The notes below the pieces were generated by a model that had not been told where the DNA came from, did not search any database, and saw only the letters and a program-made list of their open reading frames with translations. This document shows, piece after piece, positions 8,859 through 18,916 of a stretch of 64,000 nt of DNA (the first letter of the stretch is position 1; each line of letters begins with the position of its first letter). The translations under genes and the position numbers were made by a program. The stretch lies in NCBI RefSeq assembly GCF_014201715.1, contig NZ_JACHFD010000008.1, forward strand, positions 124,001-188,000, read 5' to 3'. The DNA comes from Haloferula luteola (GTDB taxonomy: Bacteria > Verrucomicrobiota > Verrucomicrobiia > Verrucomicrobiales > Akkermansiaceae).

Positions 8859-9222
8859 CAGAAATACGAATGCCCTGAAAAAAATACGCAATACGTCTAG
8901 GGATTCATTTCATTAGGTGATAATGATATTTCACTGATCCTAAGTAATGGGATCTCTCTCCTCCCCCTCCCCCCATTTGATCGTTGCTGAGCTCGAGTTA
9001 TCGATGGCGTGCATCAAGTGAGGTCCCCCTGGGTGTGGATTTTCCCCATGGACTGGATCGTGTTTCAGATAACGGATGTGGCCCGGATTCTCGATGCCAA
9101 CGAGAGGAGTCCGTGGGGATGGCGGGTGGATTGGAGGAGGAAGCTACGGGGTGGGGAGGCGAAGGGAAGGGCACCTCGACGAGAAGGATTGGATTTCAGT
9201 TTAACTTTTAATTCTAGAAACG
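8859..9222 (+). promoter_or_regulatory. Upstream region of the autotransporter gene, with AATACG repeats and a GATAAT box
   Basis: No convincing gene is present in these 364 bases. The first ~90 bases are markedly AT-rich for this genome. AATACG occurs three times in direct orientation (8863, 8883, 8890), and a possible -10 box GATAAT is at 8919-8924. The remaining ~290 bases would be a long leader before the autotransporter ATG at 9223. Direct repeats suit AraC-type proteins such as the regulator encoded just upstream, but that link is inference. Confidence 0.35.
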
Positions 9223-12200
9223 ATGAAGCGGAAGCGGAATAGCAAGGTGAAGGGTGTTCGATTGGGATCTCAGGTGATTCCATCGTTGGTGGTGGCGTTG
9301 GGTGCGGATGCGGCATGGGCCGCGGCCGGGGGGATGGGAGGGACAGGTGCCGCAGTGACGGAAGGGGCGTCGGTGATCCATTCGGGTGCCGTGGCCGGAG
9401 GAGTGGGGGGGGCGGGAGGTTCGGGAAGCTTGGGTGAATCGGGCGCGTCAGGATTGGCGGGTGCGGCTGGGTCGAGTGGGGCGTCAGGGAATGCCGGGGC
9501 GAATGGGACTTCTGGAAATGCAGGGGTGGCGGGTGCTGGTGGTGTTTCTGGTGCCGCTGGTACGAGAGGTTCCGTGGGTGTGAATGGGATCGATGGAAGT
9601 ACGGGATCTGCAGGAAGTGTTGGGCAGCAGGGGGGAGACGGTGCTGAGGGTGCTGAAGGGATCGCGGGCGCGGATGGGGTTTCCCTCGGCGAGTTGAGTC
9701 GAGGGGCGGACGGAGCGGATGGATTGGCCGGAGCGGACGGAGCGGATGGGTTTGGGGCTTCCGGAGCTCGTGGTGGGGATGGTGCGAATGGGGGCAACGG
9801 GACCCAGGGAGGTGTTGGAGGTCCGGGGGGTGCGGGAGGTGACGGTGCGGAGGGAGCCGCCGGAGGCGATGGCTTGGTGGGAGCGGCGGGATCGACGGGG
9901 TTTCAAGGAGGAGCGGGTGGAAATGGGGGCACCGGAGGGATGGGAACGAGCGGAATTGCGGGCGGAAATGGAGTGGCGGGAACTGCCGGAGGGGATGGGA
10001 TTCAGGGCGGAGCTGGAGGCTCTGGTGATGATGGGACGGCGGGCTCAGCGGGCTCAGCAGGGGTTCGTGGAGGCGATGGAGTGGCGGGTGGTGATGGAAT
10101 TCGCGGGACGGATGGGGCTGATGGAACGGATGGAGGTGACGGTGAAGATGGGGGCGACGGTGGAACCGGTTATGCGGTGGGGATGCATGCGATTTTGGTA
10201 AATCGTGGAGAGATTTATGGAGGAGATGGTTCTGTGGGTGGCGACGGAGGAGATGGGGGTGATGGAGGGAAAGGCGGCGATGGGGGAACTGGTGGTGATG
10301 GTGGGGATGGCGGTACCGGTGGTGCTGGTGGGACGGGCGGCGACGGCGGTTCCGGGGGAGTTGGCGGCGACGGCGGTGTGGGAGGTGATGGAGGAGTGGG
10401 TGGCGACGGTGGTTCCGGGGGAAGCGGCGGGGTAGGTGGGCAAGGGGGCATCGGTGGCGACGGTGGCCTGGGTGGCGAAGGAGGTACGGGGGGCACTGGA
10501 AGTGCCGGAGGCGATGGAGGAGATGGCGGTAGCGGTGGACAGGGAGGTAGCGGAGGAGATAGCACCGGTGGTACCGGAGGTGACGGCGGCAATGGTGCTG
10601 CGGGGGTGCAAGGGGGCGACGCGGCTCTTGGAAGTGAACTGGATGGTGGCGACGGAGGTGATGGGGGTGACGGCGGCGACGGAGGTGACGGCGGCAATGG
10701 AGGCATCGCAGGCAACGGTGGTGCTGGTGGGCAAGGTGGAGCTGCGGGTGATGGCGGCGGGGGAGGGGTCGGAGGAGATGGAGGGATCGGAGGAGCGGGC
10801 GGAAATGGGGGAGCAGGAGGGATTGGGGGCGCCGGTGGCCGAGGGGGAAATGGCGCTGCTGGAGGACTCGGCGGAAATGGTGCGTCGGGTGGGGATGGTG
10901 GAAGCGGTGGATCGGGTGGGGATGGAGGAAATGGGGGTGCTGGCGCGGCGGGTGGAAGTGGAGCGATGGCAGGGAATGGTGGCGACGGCGGGACCGGCGG
11001 TGCGGGTGGCGTTGGCGGTCGTGGTGGCCGAGGTGGGCAGGGGGGCGTGGCAGTGCAGTTGGCTCAGGGAGCCACTTTACGGAATGAAGGAACCATCGCT
11101 GGAGGTCATGGAGCTCAGGGGGGTGGTGGTGGGGCCGGAGGTCTCGGTGGAGCCGGAGGTCTCGGCGGAGCCGGTGGAGTTGGTGGTGAAGGAGGGCTTG
11201 GCGGAGAGGGTGGTCTCGGTGGCGAGGGCGCTCTTGGTGGAGAAGGGGGGAACGGTGGTGCCGGAGGATTGGCTGGTGATGGAGGTGCCGGTGGAACTGC
11301 GGGAGCAGGTGGCCTCGGTGGTGCCGGTGGAGTCGGCGGTGCTGCGGGCCTCGGTGGTGCCGGGGGCATGGGTGGGACCGGAGGCGCTGGTGGTCTTGCG
11401 GGATTGGCCGGAACGGGAGGAGCGGGCGGACTGGGTGGTTCCAGTGTGGGTGGTGCCGGTGGGATAGGGGGGCTTGCTGGCCTCGGTGGTGAAGGTGGTG
11501 CCGGGGATGGAGCGGGTTCTGCCGGGCAACGTGGAGAGGATGGAGTCGCGGGAATGAACGGCGATGCGGGCCTGGCTGGAACGAGCGGCCTGGCAGGTAT
11601 CGCGGGAGAGGCAGGTGCTGAGGGTTCTGCTGGGGCTTCGGGCATCGGCGGTGTCGATGGTGAGGCTGGTGCCAGTGGCATTGCGGGCTCGACCGGAATG
11701 GACGGCGTCCAGGGGATCGACGGGCTCCCGGGTGCGGAAGGATTGGCAGGAACGGCTGGTTCTACTGGAGCGGTAGGACTTTCAGGAGAAAGTGGCTCGG
11801 CAGGCACTGCCGGGGCTGACGGTGGAGCTGGTGCATCAGGGGCGGCCGGTGCGGTTGGTGCCGATGGCTTGGCGGGGGTCAGCGGTGCCACCGGTTCGGC
11901 GGGTACCGACGGATTGGGTGGGGTCGCGATTCAGGGGGAGGGTCAAACGACGGTGATCAATGCGGGGACCTTGTCGGGCGGTTTGGCCTATGATGGGGTG
12001 ACTCGCGCCCGGGCAGTGGAGTTCACGGGAGGAGGAAACCGCCTGGAGCTTGAGGCAGGGTCGGTCATTGAAGGCGATGCGGTGGCCATCCATGACGATG
12101 GCGAAATCGATACTCTGGCCCTAGGCGGTATCGAAGATGGGAGCTTCGATGTGTCCGCGATCGGGGTGCAGTACCAAGGGTTCAATGCCTTTGATAAATC

Positions 12201-14181
12201 AGGGAGCAGCGTTTGGACCTTGGAGGGAGAAACCTCGGAAGTCACTCCCTGGAGTCTGAGTGAGGGGGTGTTGGCGGTTTCTCGCGAGGAAAGCCTGGGC
12301 GCGGAGAGTGGTTCGCTCACTTTTGATGGAGGAACCTTGCGAGTGGTGGGAACGGAATATGGCGGTACGAGCCGGGAGGTGACGCTGCTTGATGGAGGAG
12401 GATCGTTTGAAATCGAGGAGGGCGCGGCAGTGTTCACGGTGGAATCTGCCATCACGGGTTCGGGAGATTTGGCGAAGCTCGGGGAGGGAACCTTGGTTCT
12501 GAATGCGTGCAATCCGATCACGGGGACGACCTTTGTGGATGAGGGGACTTTAGTGATCGGATCGACTGAAGAAGACTCAGGTGCATGTGTGGATGGAGAT
12601 GCGGTCGTGGCTCGCCAAGGGACTCTGGCTGGCTTTGGGACGGTTGGTGGTCAGCTGTCCAATGAGGGGACGGTTTCTCCGGGATACGGAGACGGTGAGG
12701 TGGGGACCTTTAGCGTGGGAGGAGATTTCACTCAGGGCTCAGGAGGCACCTTTTTGGTGGATGTGGCAGGGGATTCGAATACTGCCGATCGATTGGACGT
12801 GGAAGGAAGCGCGACGCTTGATGGGGCGTTGGAAGTGCGAGTCGGTGGTGAGCCGGATTGGTACCACCAGCACACGGTGGTCGATGCCGAAGGTGGGGTG
12901 AACGGAGAGTTCGCGACGGTGGCGACGGATCGGGAAAACGTCGATGGAATCGTTCAGTATGTGCCGGGTGAGGTGCAATTGGAGCTGTTCCGAAATGATG
13001 TGGTGTTCACGCGAGAGGTCCCGAATTTGACTCCGAACCAATTCAACACGGCGGGTGGGCTGCAGGGGGTGGATCCAGAGGGTGAGGTTTACCGAAACGT
13101 TCTGATTGCGGGGAAAGCGCAGGCTCCGCGGACGTTGGATCAGCTTTCAGGGGAGGGGCATGCCGGGCTTGCCTCCGCGATGGTGGCGTCGGAACGAATC
13201 ACGCGAGGGATCATGGTGGATCGGATGCGACAGGGGGTGGCTTCTCACGCGGAGAAGGGGACTTCGGGGCCGAGTGCGCCATCGTATGGTGATAGCAAAT
13301 CCGGGGATGTGGTGAGTCCGGTCGAGGATCCCAGGGCTCGGGGATGGGAGCTGTGGGCGGAGGGGGTGAGTGATGAGCTGGACTTGGATGGGGATTCGAA
13401 CGCGGCTTCGGTGAGCCAATCGCTAGCGGGGATCTACGTGGGAGGGAACCTGATGCTCGGAGGCGGTTGGGTGGTCGGCGCAACTTATGGTCATACGGCA
13501 GGCGACGTGACGGTTTCGGATCGCCGGTTCGGCGCGGACGTCGAGAACAACGTGTTTGGTCTTTCCGCAGGCAAGCAATGGGAAGTCTCGGACGATGGGT
13601 TGGTGCGCTGGGTGTTGGGTGGTTCCTACACCATGAGTTCGATCGAGGCGGAACGAAGCGTGGCCTTTGGTCGGCTCAACGAGCGATTAAGTTCGGAGTA
13701 TGATAGTACTGCGACGCAGTGGTTCACGGAGATCGGCTATGAAAAGCGGGTGGCGAGTCGCACCTTCTTGGAGCCCTATTGGAATCTCGCATGGACCTCG
13801 TATTCATCCGATGGATACCAAGAGCGAGGTGGGGCGTCCGCGTTGCGGGGGCAGGGCTCGGATCTGGACCAGGTGACCTCGGTGGTCGGGGTGCGGGTGA
13901 GGCGGGAGTTCGATCTCGGAGCATTGCCGGCCTGGCTTCAGGCAGGATTGGGATGGCAGCATGTGTCGGGAGATCTGGCGGGAGTATCCAGTCATGCATT
14001 TGCTGGGGGGCCCCAGTTTCAAGTGACGGGTGCAGCGATCGATCGCGAATCACTGATGCTGAATCTTGGTGCCGGATTGCGGATTACGGATTCACTGACG
14101 GTGGGTGCCTCATACACGGGGACCTTTTCGGAGCAGAATACGGAGAATACCTCGCGTCTGCATGTGGAGTGGGGATTTTGA
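9223..14181 (+). CDS. Giant autotransporter with three Gly-X-X block domains
   Basis: The 1652-residue product has a basic N-terminus and a hydrophobic signal region (to about 35, AWAA). Residues ~61-316, 335-606 and 630-896 are almost unbroken Gly-X-X triplets. The first is collagen-like (GAS/GNA/GAD), the second GGD/GGT/GGV-rich and the third GGA/GGL-rich, passing back to GxA types. Short non-repeat segments near 41-60, 315-334, 607-629 and 897-922 each read like one beta-helix rung (V..G...V.N.G.I.GG). Residues ~923-1370 are ordinary autotransporter passenger, including an autotransporter-associated strand motif ([15 protein letters not shown], near 1076). Residues 1374-1652 form the C-terminal beta-barrel, ending in Phe (HVEWGF). 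It should be displayed on the cell surface; its ligand is unknown. Confidence 0.85.
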   Translation: MKRKRNSKVKGVRLGSQVIPSLVVALGADAAWAAAGGMGGTGAAVTEGASVIHSGAVAGGVGGAGGSGSLGESGASGLAGAAGSSGASGNAGANGTSGNAGVAGAGGVSGAAGTRGSVGVNGIDGSTGSAGSVGQQGGDGAEGAEGIAGADGVSLGELSRGADGADGLAGADGADGFGASGARGGDGANGGNGTQGGVGGPGGAGGDGAEGAAGGDGLVGAAGSTGFQGGAGGNGGTGGMGTSGIAGGNGVAGTAGGDGIQGGAGGSGDDGTAGSAGSAGVRGGDGVAGGDGIRGTDGADGTDGGDGEDGGDGGTGYAVGMHAILVNRGEIYGGDGSVGGDGGDGGDGGKGGDGGTGGDGGDGGTGGAGGTGGDGGSGGVGGDGGVGGDGGVGGDGGSGGSGGVGGQGGIGGDGGLGGEGGTGGTGSAGGDGGDGGSGGQGGSGGDSTGGTGGDGGNGAAGVQGGDAALGSELDGGDGGDGGDGGDGGDGGNGGIAGNGGAGGQGGAAGDGGGGGVGGDGGIGGAGGNGGAGGIGGAGGRGGNGAAGGLGGNGASGGDGGSGGSGGDGGNGGAGAAGGSGAMAGNGGDGGTGGAGGVGGRGGRGGQGGVAVQLAQGATLRNEGTIAGGHGAQGGGGGAGGLGGAGGLGGAGGVGGEGGLGGEGGLGGEGALGGEGGNGGAGGLAGDGGAGGTAGAGGLGGAGGVGGAAGLGGAGGMGGTGGAGGLAGLAGTGGAGGLGGSSVGGAGGIGGLAGLGGEGGAGDGAGSAGQRGEDGVAGMNGDAGLAGTSGLAGIAGEAGAEGSAGASGIGGVDGEAGASGIAGSTGMDGVQGIDGLPGAEGLAGTAGSTGAVGLSGESGSAGTAGADGGAGASGAAGAVGADGLAGVSGATGSAGTDGLGGVAIQGEGQTTVINAGTLSGGLAYDGVTRARAVEFTGGGNRLELEAGSVIEGDAVAIHDDGEIDTLALGGIEDGSFDVSAIGVQYQGFNAFDKSGSSVWTLEGETSEVTPWSLSEGVLAVSREESLGAESGSLTFDGGTLRVVGTEYGGTSREVTLLDGGGSFEIEEGAAVFTVESAITGSGDLAKLGEGTLVLNACNPITGTTFVDEGTLVIGSTEEDSGACVDGDAVVARQGTLAGFGTVGGQLSNEGTVSPGYGDGEVGTFSVGGDFTQGSGGTFLVDVAGDSNTADRLDVEGSATLDGALEVRVGGEPDWYHQHTVVDAEGGVNGEFATVATDRENVDGIVQYVPGEVQLELFRNDVVFTREVPNLTPNQFNTAGGLQGVDPEGEVYRNVLIAGKAQAPRTLDQLSGEGHAGLASAMVASERITRGIMVDRMRQGVASHAEKGTSGPSAPSYGDSKSGDVVSPVEDPRARGWELWAEGVSDELDLDGDSNAASVSQSLAGIYVGGNLMLGGGWVVGATYGHTAGDVTVSDRRFGADVENNVFGLSAGKQWEVSDDGLVRWVLGGSYTMSSIEAERSVAFGRLNERLSSEYDSTATQWFTEIGYEKRVASRTFLEPYWNLAWTSYSSDGYQERGGASALRGQGSDLDQVTSVVGVRVRREFDLGALPAWLQAGLGWQHVSGDLAGVSSHAFAGGPQFQVTGAAIDRESLMLNLGAGLRITDSLTVGASYTGTFSEQNTENTSRLHVEWGF
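9403..11910 (+). repeat. Gly-X-X coding repeat tract in three blocks
   Basis: About 2.4 kb of GGN-NNN-NNN triplet-periodic DNA encodes the glycine blocks of the autotransporter. The blocks span roughly 9403-10164, 10225-11040 and 11110-11910, giving 256, 272 and 267 residues. Codons vary (GGT, GGC, GGA, GGG mixed), so the tract is a protein-level repeat more than a perfect DNA tandem repeat. Locally similar units such as GGTGGCGACGG recur and could recombine. Confidence 0.85.
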
Positions 14182-14195
14182 GGAAGACGGCAACG

Positions 14196-15062
14196 ATGGA
14201 TGGTATGATGAAGCGTAGAAATGACAGGCCGTTTTGGAGGGTCGGACTCACCATGGCGCTGGTGGGGGGACTGGTTTCTTGTCGGCGGGCTGGGTCCGAC
14301 GAGGCTGGAGATCGGATTTCAGGGATTTCAGTTCCACAGGAGGGATTCTCTTTCTCGAGTCGGGAGTATCGGGAGAGCGATTTCACCGCGTGGATGAGCA
14401 AAGCAGAGCTGCAGGTGACTCAGGACCGGCTGCCGCAAGACATGTATTTGGCGAGGGTTGAGGGTCGGCTGGATCGAGGTCGGACGGAGTATCGAGGCGT
14501 GATGGCCGTTTTTCCTCGCGATCGATTCGACCAATGGGCCGTGATGTGGGGGCTGGATGAGGACGAGTTGTTCGAGTGGGAGGTGTCGTTGTTGCGGGCG
14601 GGCTTCCAGAGGCAGGAAATGCAGGTGTTTGCGGATTCGATGGGGAGGAGCCTTCATCAGATGGTGTGGCTGCAACCGCGTGGTGTGGCAGAGGACGGGG
14701 AGGCGTCGGTGACGGCGGTCGCCGCCGAACCGGGGGAGTTGGCGGATGAGATTCGTGCGGGAGTTCCAGAATCTGCGGAGGCCCCGGGCGAGTTGAGCGA
14801 GGCCGCTGCGAGGGCCGAGCAGAATGACGAAGTTTCGAGGCCGGCTGAGTCCAGCTCGGCGGATTCGCGTGAGGAGCGAAGGGAGGAGCCTTCCGGGAGG
14901 GCGCGAGAATATGTGGTTCGGCCGGGGGATACCCTCAGCGGAATTGCGAAGCGCTATGGGGTCTCGGTGGCACAAATCAAGCGCGACAATGGGTTGCGTT
15001 CGGACATGTTGCGAATTGGCCAGAAGTTGTCGATCAAGGGAGGATCCGGTGCCAAAAGGTGA
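14196..15062 (+). CDS. LysM-domain lipoprotein
   Basis: The ATG at 14196 follows GAGGAAG by about ten bases; an ATG at 14208 is a possible alternative. The product (288 aa) has a short basic N-terminus, a hydrophobic stretch and a lipobox-like LVSC near residue 29. A ~190-residue acidic, Ala/Glu-rich region follows. A C-terminal LysM domain (YVVRPGDTLSGIAKRYGVS, ending IGQKLSIKGG) occupies the last ~50 residues. LysM domains bind peptidoglycan, so this is probably an outer-membrane or periplasmic wall-binding lipoprotein. It starts 14 bases after the autotransporter and is likely cotranscribed with it. Confidence 0.8.
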   Translation: MDGMMKRRNDRPFWRVGLTMALVGGLVSCRRAGSDEAGDRISGISVPQEGFSFSSREYRESDFTAWMSKAELQVTQDRLPQDMYLARVEGRLDRGRTEYRGVMAVFPRDRFDQWAVMWGLDEDELFEWEVSLLRAGFQRQEMQVFADSMGRSLHQMVWLQPRGVAEDGEASVTAVAAEPGELADEIRAGVPESAEAPGELSEAAARAEQNDEVSRPAESSSADSREERREEPSGRAREYVVRPGDTLSGIAKRYGVSVAQIKRDNGLRSDMLRIGQKLSIKGGSGAKR

Positions 15063-15282
15063 GTGGAAGGACGGGTCTGGGAGAATTCGGGCCGGGCTGA
15101 AGTGGGGGCGAGGCATCCCCCTTGAATGGGGAATTGCCGGATAGCCAATGACAAAGGTGGGGGTGCTGCAGGGGGGGTGGTGAAAGGGTGGTGCTCAGGG
15201 CTTTGGTAGTGAAGAGATTCGGCTTGCATGCAAGGGGTTTCCAGATTACCCCCACGGCGATCAGTCATCCGGCGCACGAACG

Positions 15283-15307
15283 GAGTGGGTGGAATACCCA
15301 CTCTTTT
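15283..15307 (+). terminator. Terminator-like hairpin in the nusA leader
   Basis: A perfect 8-bp stem GAGTGGGT (15283-15290) pairs with ACCCACTC (15296-15303) around a 5-base loop, followed by TTTT (15304-15307). It lies 220 bases after the LysM gene and only 38 bases before the nusA start. It may end the upstream unit or act as an attenuator of nusA. The rest of 15063-15282 contains no gene. It holds a weaker GC hairpin near 15111-15136 and no convincing promoter. Confidence 0.65.
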
Positions 15308-15345
15308 GCGTCTCTAGACTTCCGCTTTCCGCCGCCTCAGCAGCC

Positions 15346-16635
15346 ATGACCAACGACATCGTCGCTCTCATCGACTACTACGAGAAGGAAAAGGGCATCG
15401 ACCGTGATAAGGTGGTTGCCGCCCTCGAGTACGCCTTCATTTCCGCGTACCGGAAGATGGTACCTGGTGCAGATGCCATCGAAACCCTGCGTGCGGATGT
15501 GAATCCCAAGAAGGGAGAAACCAAGATCCATGCCACCCTTCGGGTTGTCGAAGACGAGGAATACTCGGACAAATTCAACGAGGTTCCTCTGAAATTGGCG
15601 TTGCAGCGCAATCCCTCAGCCCAGCCGGGTGATGAGATGGAGTTCAATGTGACGCCCAAGGATTTCGGTCGGATCGCGGTGCAGACGGCGAAGCAGACGA
15701 TGATGCAGCGTTTGCGCCAGGCCGAGAAGGAGATGATCTACGAGGAGTTCAAGGATCGTGCAGGAGATATTGTTTCAGGCACGGTGCGGCGCTTCGATCG
15801 CAATGACGTTCTGATCGACCTCGGCAAGTTCGAGGGCGTGATGCCTTCTCGCGAGCGCGTGCAAACGGAGGAGTACAACATCGGCGACCGCATCCGGCTG
15901 TATGTGGTGGCCGTGGAGAACGAAGGCCGTGGACCGGAGATCGTGCTTTCGCGGAGCCATCCGAATTTTGTCCGCCGGTTGTTTGAGGCGGAGGTGAACG
16001 AGATTTCCGACCGCACGGTAGAGATCCGAGGGATCGCCCGTGAGGCAGGCTACCGTACCAAGGTGGCGGTTTGGAGCAATGATCCCAAGGTGGACCCGGT
16101 GGGCGCCTGTGTGGGCATGAAAGGAGCGCGCGTGAAGAACATCGTCCGCGAGCTCAACAATGAGAAGGTCGACATCATTCGTTGGAGTGAAGACCCTGAA
16201 GAATTTGTCCGCGAAGCGCTGAAGCCAGCCCAATTGCGGACCATCAAAATCGACGCCGATGCCAAGGTGGTTCTCGTCACGGTTGACGAAGAGGACCTGA
16301 GCAAGGCGATCGGGCGGCGGGGGCAAAACGCCCGCCTTTCCTCACGTCTCATGAATTGGGATGTGCAAGTCCGCAAGGACGAGAGCAAGAAGGAAGAGTT
16401 TGAAGCGAAGGTGGCTGGTGCCGCCCACTCGGTTGCCGAGCAACTGGGGATCGACGACGATCTCGCTGACAAACTTTTCCGAGCTGGGGGCACCAGTGTG
16501 GAGATGGTGGTCGACATGCCTGTCGAATACATCGTCCCGATGCTTGAGGTGACTCCTGAGCGTGCCCGGGAGATCCTGGTGCGCGCGCACGAAGCCGCGG
16601 GTCGACCGCTGCCGCCTGAGCTTTCCGAAGCTTGA
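15346..16635 (+). CDS. nusA: Transcription termination/antitermination factor NusA
   Basis: The start at 15346 (MTNDIVALIDYYEKEKG) matches the usual NusA N-terminus. The 429 residues contain the RNA-polymerase-binding N-terminal domain (1-~125), an S1 domain (about 130-200, GDIVSGTVRRFDRNDVLIDLG) and two KH domains (VDPVGACVGMKGARVKNIVREL near 247; KAIGRRGQNARLSS near 322). A short helical C-terminal region ends the protein. NusA binds RNA polymerase and nascent RNA, affecting pausing, termination and antitermination. It is followed by infB and rbfA, a classic order. rimP, often the gene before nusA, is not present here. Confidence 0.97.
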   Translation: MTNDIVALIDYYEKEKGIDRDKVVAALEYAFISAYRKMVPGADAIETLRADVNPKKGETKIHATLRVVEDEEYSDKFNEVPLKLALQRNPSAQPGDEMEFNVTPKDFGRIAVQTAKQTMMQRLRQAEKEMIYEEFKDRAGDIVSGTVRRFDRNDVLIDLGKFEGVMPSRERVQTEEYNIGDRIRLYVVAVENEGRGPEIVLSRSHPNFVRRLFEAEVNEISDRTVEIRGIAREAGYRTKVAVWSNDPKVDPVGACVGMKGARVKNIVRELNNEKVDIIRWSEDPEEFVREALKPAQLRTIKIDADAKVVLVTVDEEDLSKAIGRRGQNARLSSRLMNWDVQVRKDESKKEEFEAKVAGAAHSVAEQLGIDDDLADKLFRAGGTSVEMVVDMPVEYIVPMLEVTPERAREILVRAHEAAGRPLPPELSEA

Positions 16636-16700
16636 TCGGTTCCGGCCCTTATCCCACTGCCCCTATTTTTCTGATACCACGAACGACCGAAAGCCACCGA

Positions 16701-18830
16701 ATGCCTGACGACAGCGAAAGCAATAAACCGAAGCGCAAAGTTCTCGATCTGATCGACGAGAAGAAGTCCCCGTCGCGCCGTGAACGGCAGCGTGCGGAGG
16801 CCGCGCAGCGGAAAACCGTCGAGGATGCAAAAAAGGAGGCGTATGATCCTTTCGCCGAGGAGAAGAAGCCGAAGGTGCGCAAGACTCAGCAGTCCGGGAA
16901 GCCGGTGCTGCCGACCATTTCCAAGCTGTTGGAGGAGGAAGATCCTTCGATGGTGAAGATGCCTGCGGTTGCCGCCCCGGTTCCGGTTGCATCGGATGAA
17001 GCTCCTGCACCCGAAGTGGTGGAGGAGTCGAAGCCGAAAGTCAGCGACGACAAGGTGATCAGCGTGAAGCCACCGATCGTGGTGAGCGAGTTGGCGACGA
17101 TGATGGGCTTGAAGCCCTTCCAGCTGTTGGCCGACTTGATCAAGCTTCAGGTGTTCGTGGCGCCTCATCAGGCGATTGAGCCCGACATTGCCGCTCTGGT
17201 TTGTGAGCAGCACGGATATGTCTTCGAGCGGGAGAAACGCGAGAAGGGCGGCGGTGTTCACAAGGTCGAGGAGGTCATCGTCGAGCCGGAGGCTCCTGCC
17301 GATGAGCCGGAGGAAGCGCTGAAGTTGCGTCCGCCGATCATCACGATCATGGGGCACGTCGACCACGGGAAGACCACTCTCCTCGATCGAATTCGGAAGT
17401 CTCGGATCACGGCCAGCGAAGCGGGCGGGATCACGCAGCACATCGGTGCTTACAAGATCGAGCACGATGGCAAGCCGGTGACCTTCATCGATACGCCGGG
17501 CCACGCGATTTTCTCCTCCATGCGGGCACGGGGTGCTGATATCACGGACATCGTGGTGTTGGTGGTGGCTGCCAATGATGGTTTGATGCCTCAGACGCTG
17601 GAGGCGATTGCCCATGCGAAGAAGGCTCAGAAGACGATCATCGTGGCGATCAACAAGTGCGACTTGGAATCTGCCAATCCGATGCATGTGAAGTCCCAGC
17701 TTGCTGAGCGTGGGTTGCAGACTACGGACTTTGGTGGAGACACAGAGTGCGTGGAGATTTCCGCCCTGAATGGAAAGGGTGTGGATGAATTGCTCGATTT
17801 GCTGGCACTCCAGGCAGAAGTTTTGGAGCTGAAGGCAAATCCGAAAGGTCACGCCCGTGCATCGATCATCGAGGCAAAGTATCAGCAAGGCCGTGGTGCG
17901 GTGGCTTCGGTCATCGTCGAATCGGGCACCTTGCGGACTGGCAAGCCATTCATCTGCGGGCCATTTGCTGGAAAAGTGAAGGCGTTGATCAACGATCGTG
18001 GAGAAGCCATCAAGGAAGCCACTCCGGGGACCCCGGTGGAGGTGATCGGCTTTGAAGAGCTCCCCCGAGTGGGCGACTCGCTGGTCGAGATGGAAAACGA
18101 TCGTACTTCCAAGAAGCTCGCGGGTGAGCGTCAGGAAGAATTGCGTGCGGAGCGTTTGAAGGTTCCCCAGAAGAGCCGGATGGAAGATCTTCTGGCTCAC
18201 GCCCACGATGGCGGGGCGAAGGCGATTCTGCGCTTGATCCTGAAGACCGACGTGCAGGGCTCGGTGGAAGCGATCCGCAATGCTGTGCTCGATATTGAGT
18301 CGGACAAGGTGGACGTCAATTTCCTGTCAGCTGCTGCTGGCCCGATTACGGAAGGTGACGTGCAGTTGGCCAGTTCGTCGGATGCGGTGGTGATTGGTTT
18401 CAACATCAAGGTGGAAGCCAAGGCTGCCCGTCTGGCCAAGGCGGAGGGAGTTCAAATCAAGCTCTACTCGGTCGTTTACGAACTTATCGATCAGGTCCGC
18501 GAAGCAATGCTGGGCCTGCTGGAGCCGGAAACCCGCGAAAAGATCATCGGCCACGCCGAGGTGAAGCAGGTGTTCAAGGTTCTGAGGGGTCGTGCGGCAG
18601 GGTGCTACGTGAAGGATGGCAAGGTGCACCGGAAGGCGCACGCCCGTGTCATTCGCGACGGAGTGCCGGTTTTCGACGGCAAGATGTCGACGCTGCGTCG
18701 ATTCCAGGACGAGGTCCAGGAGGTCAAGAATGGCATCGAGTGCGGGATTCGCTTGGGAGACTTCAACGAGTATCTGGAAGGCGATATCATCGAGTGCTAC
18801 GAGCTCGAAAAGATTCCTCAAACGCTGTAA
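16701..18830 (+). CDS. infB: Translation initiation factor IF-2
   Basis: The ATG at 16701 begins [20 protein letters not shown], 65 bases after nusA. The 709-residue protein has a charged N-terminal region, an IF2_N-like segment ([20 protein letters not shown]) and a GTPase domain with G1 GHVDHGKTT (near residue 217), G3 DTPGH and G4 NKCD. Domains II-IV complete it, ending in the fMet-tRNA-binding C-terminal domain ([20 protein letters not shown]). IF-2 delivers initiator tRNA to the ribosome and promotes subunit joining. Its N-terminal extension is shorter than in enteric bacteria, which accounts for the modest length. Confidence 0.98.
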   Translation: MPDDSESNKPKRKVLDLIDEKKSPSRRERQRAEAAQRKTVEDAKKEAYDPFAEEKKPKVRKTQQSGKPVLPTISKLLEEEDPSMVKMPAVAAPVPVASDEAPAPEVVEESKPKVSDDKVISVKPPIVVSELATMMGLKPFQLLADLIKLQVFVAPHQAIEPDIAALVCEQHGYVFEREKREKGGGVHKVEEVIVEPEAPADEPEEALKLRPPIITIMGHVDHGKTTLLDRIRKSRITASEAGGITQHIGAYKIEHDGKPVTFIDTPGHAIFSSMRARGADITDIVVLVVAANDGLMPQTLEAIAHAKKAQKTIIVAINKCDLESANPMHVKSQLAERGLQTTDFGGDTECVEISALNGKGVDELLDLLALQAEVLELKANPKGHARASIIEAKYQQGRGAVASVIVESGTLRTGKPFICGPFAGKVKALINDRGEAIKEATPGTPVEVIGFEELPRVGDSLVEMENDRTSKKLAGERQEELRAERLKVPQKSRMEDLLAHAHDGGAKAILRLILKTDVQGSVEAIRNAVLDIESDKVDVNFLSAAAGPITEGDVQLASSSDAVVIGFNIKVEAKAARLAKAEGVQIKLYSVVYELIDQVREAMLGLLEPETREKIIGHAEVKQVFKVLRGRAAGCYVKDGKVHRKAHARVIRDGVPVFDGKMSTLRRFQDEVQEVKNGIECGIRLGDFNEYLEGDIIECYELEKIPQTL

Positions 18831-18837
18831 GTTCCCT

Positions 18838-18899
18838 AGGGGACGCGGGCAACTGAGGTTCGGTTTTCCTGAGAGGACCGAACCGTTGCGGGCGTCCCT
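18838..18899 (+). other. Two-tier hairpin in the infB-rbfA spacer
   Basis: An outer stem pairs AGGGGACGC (18838-18846) with GCGTCCCT (18892-18899) with one bulged G. An inner perfect 8-bp stem pairs GGTTCGGT (18857-18864) with ACCGAACC (18877-18884). There is no U-tract, so it is more likely an RNA-processing, stability or partial-attenuation element than a terminator. Confidence 0.5.
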
Positions 18900-18916
18900 G
18901 CTACCCCGAAACTCCG

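Noticed and set aside
9009-9242. A 77-codon frame in the autotransporter leader
   Set aside because: It overlaps the autotransporter start in another frame and shows no signal or motif, so it is better explained as leader sequence.
9270-11891. Proline-rich antisense frames under the autotransporter
   Set aside because: They are the mirror of Gly codons (GGN read as NCC, Pro) and not independent genes.
10200-11900. Regular short repeats that could suggest a CRISPR or VNTR array
   Set aside because: There are no constant repeats with unique spacers; the periodicity is nine bases and in frame, reflecting Gly-X-X coding.
16050-18206. A 718-codon open frame on the minus strand across infB
   Set aside because: It lies entirely antisense to nusA/infB, is His/Arg/Leu-rich as expected of GC-rich antisense frames, and matches no family.
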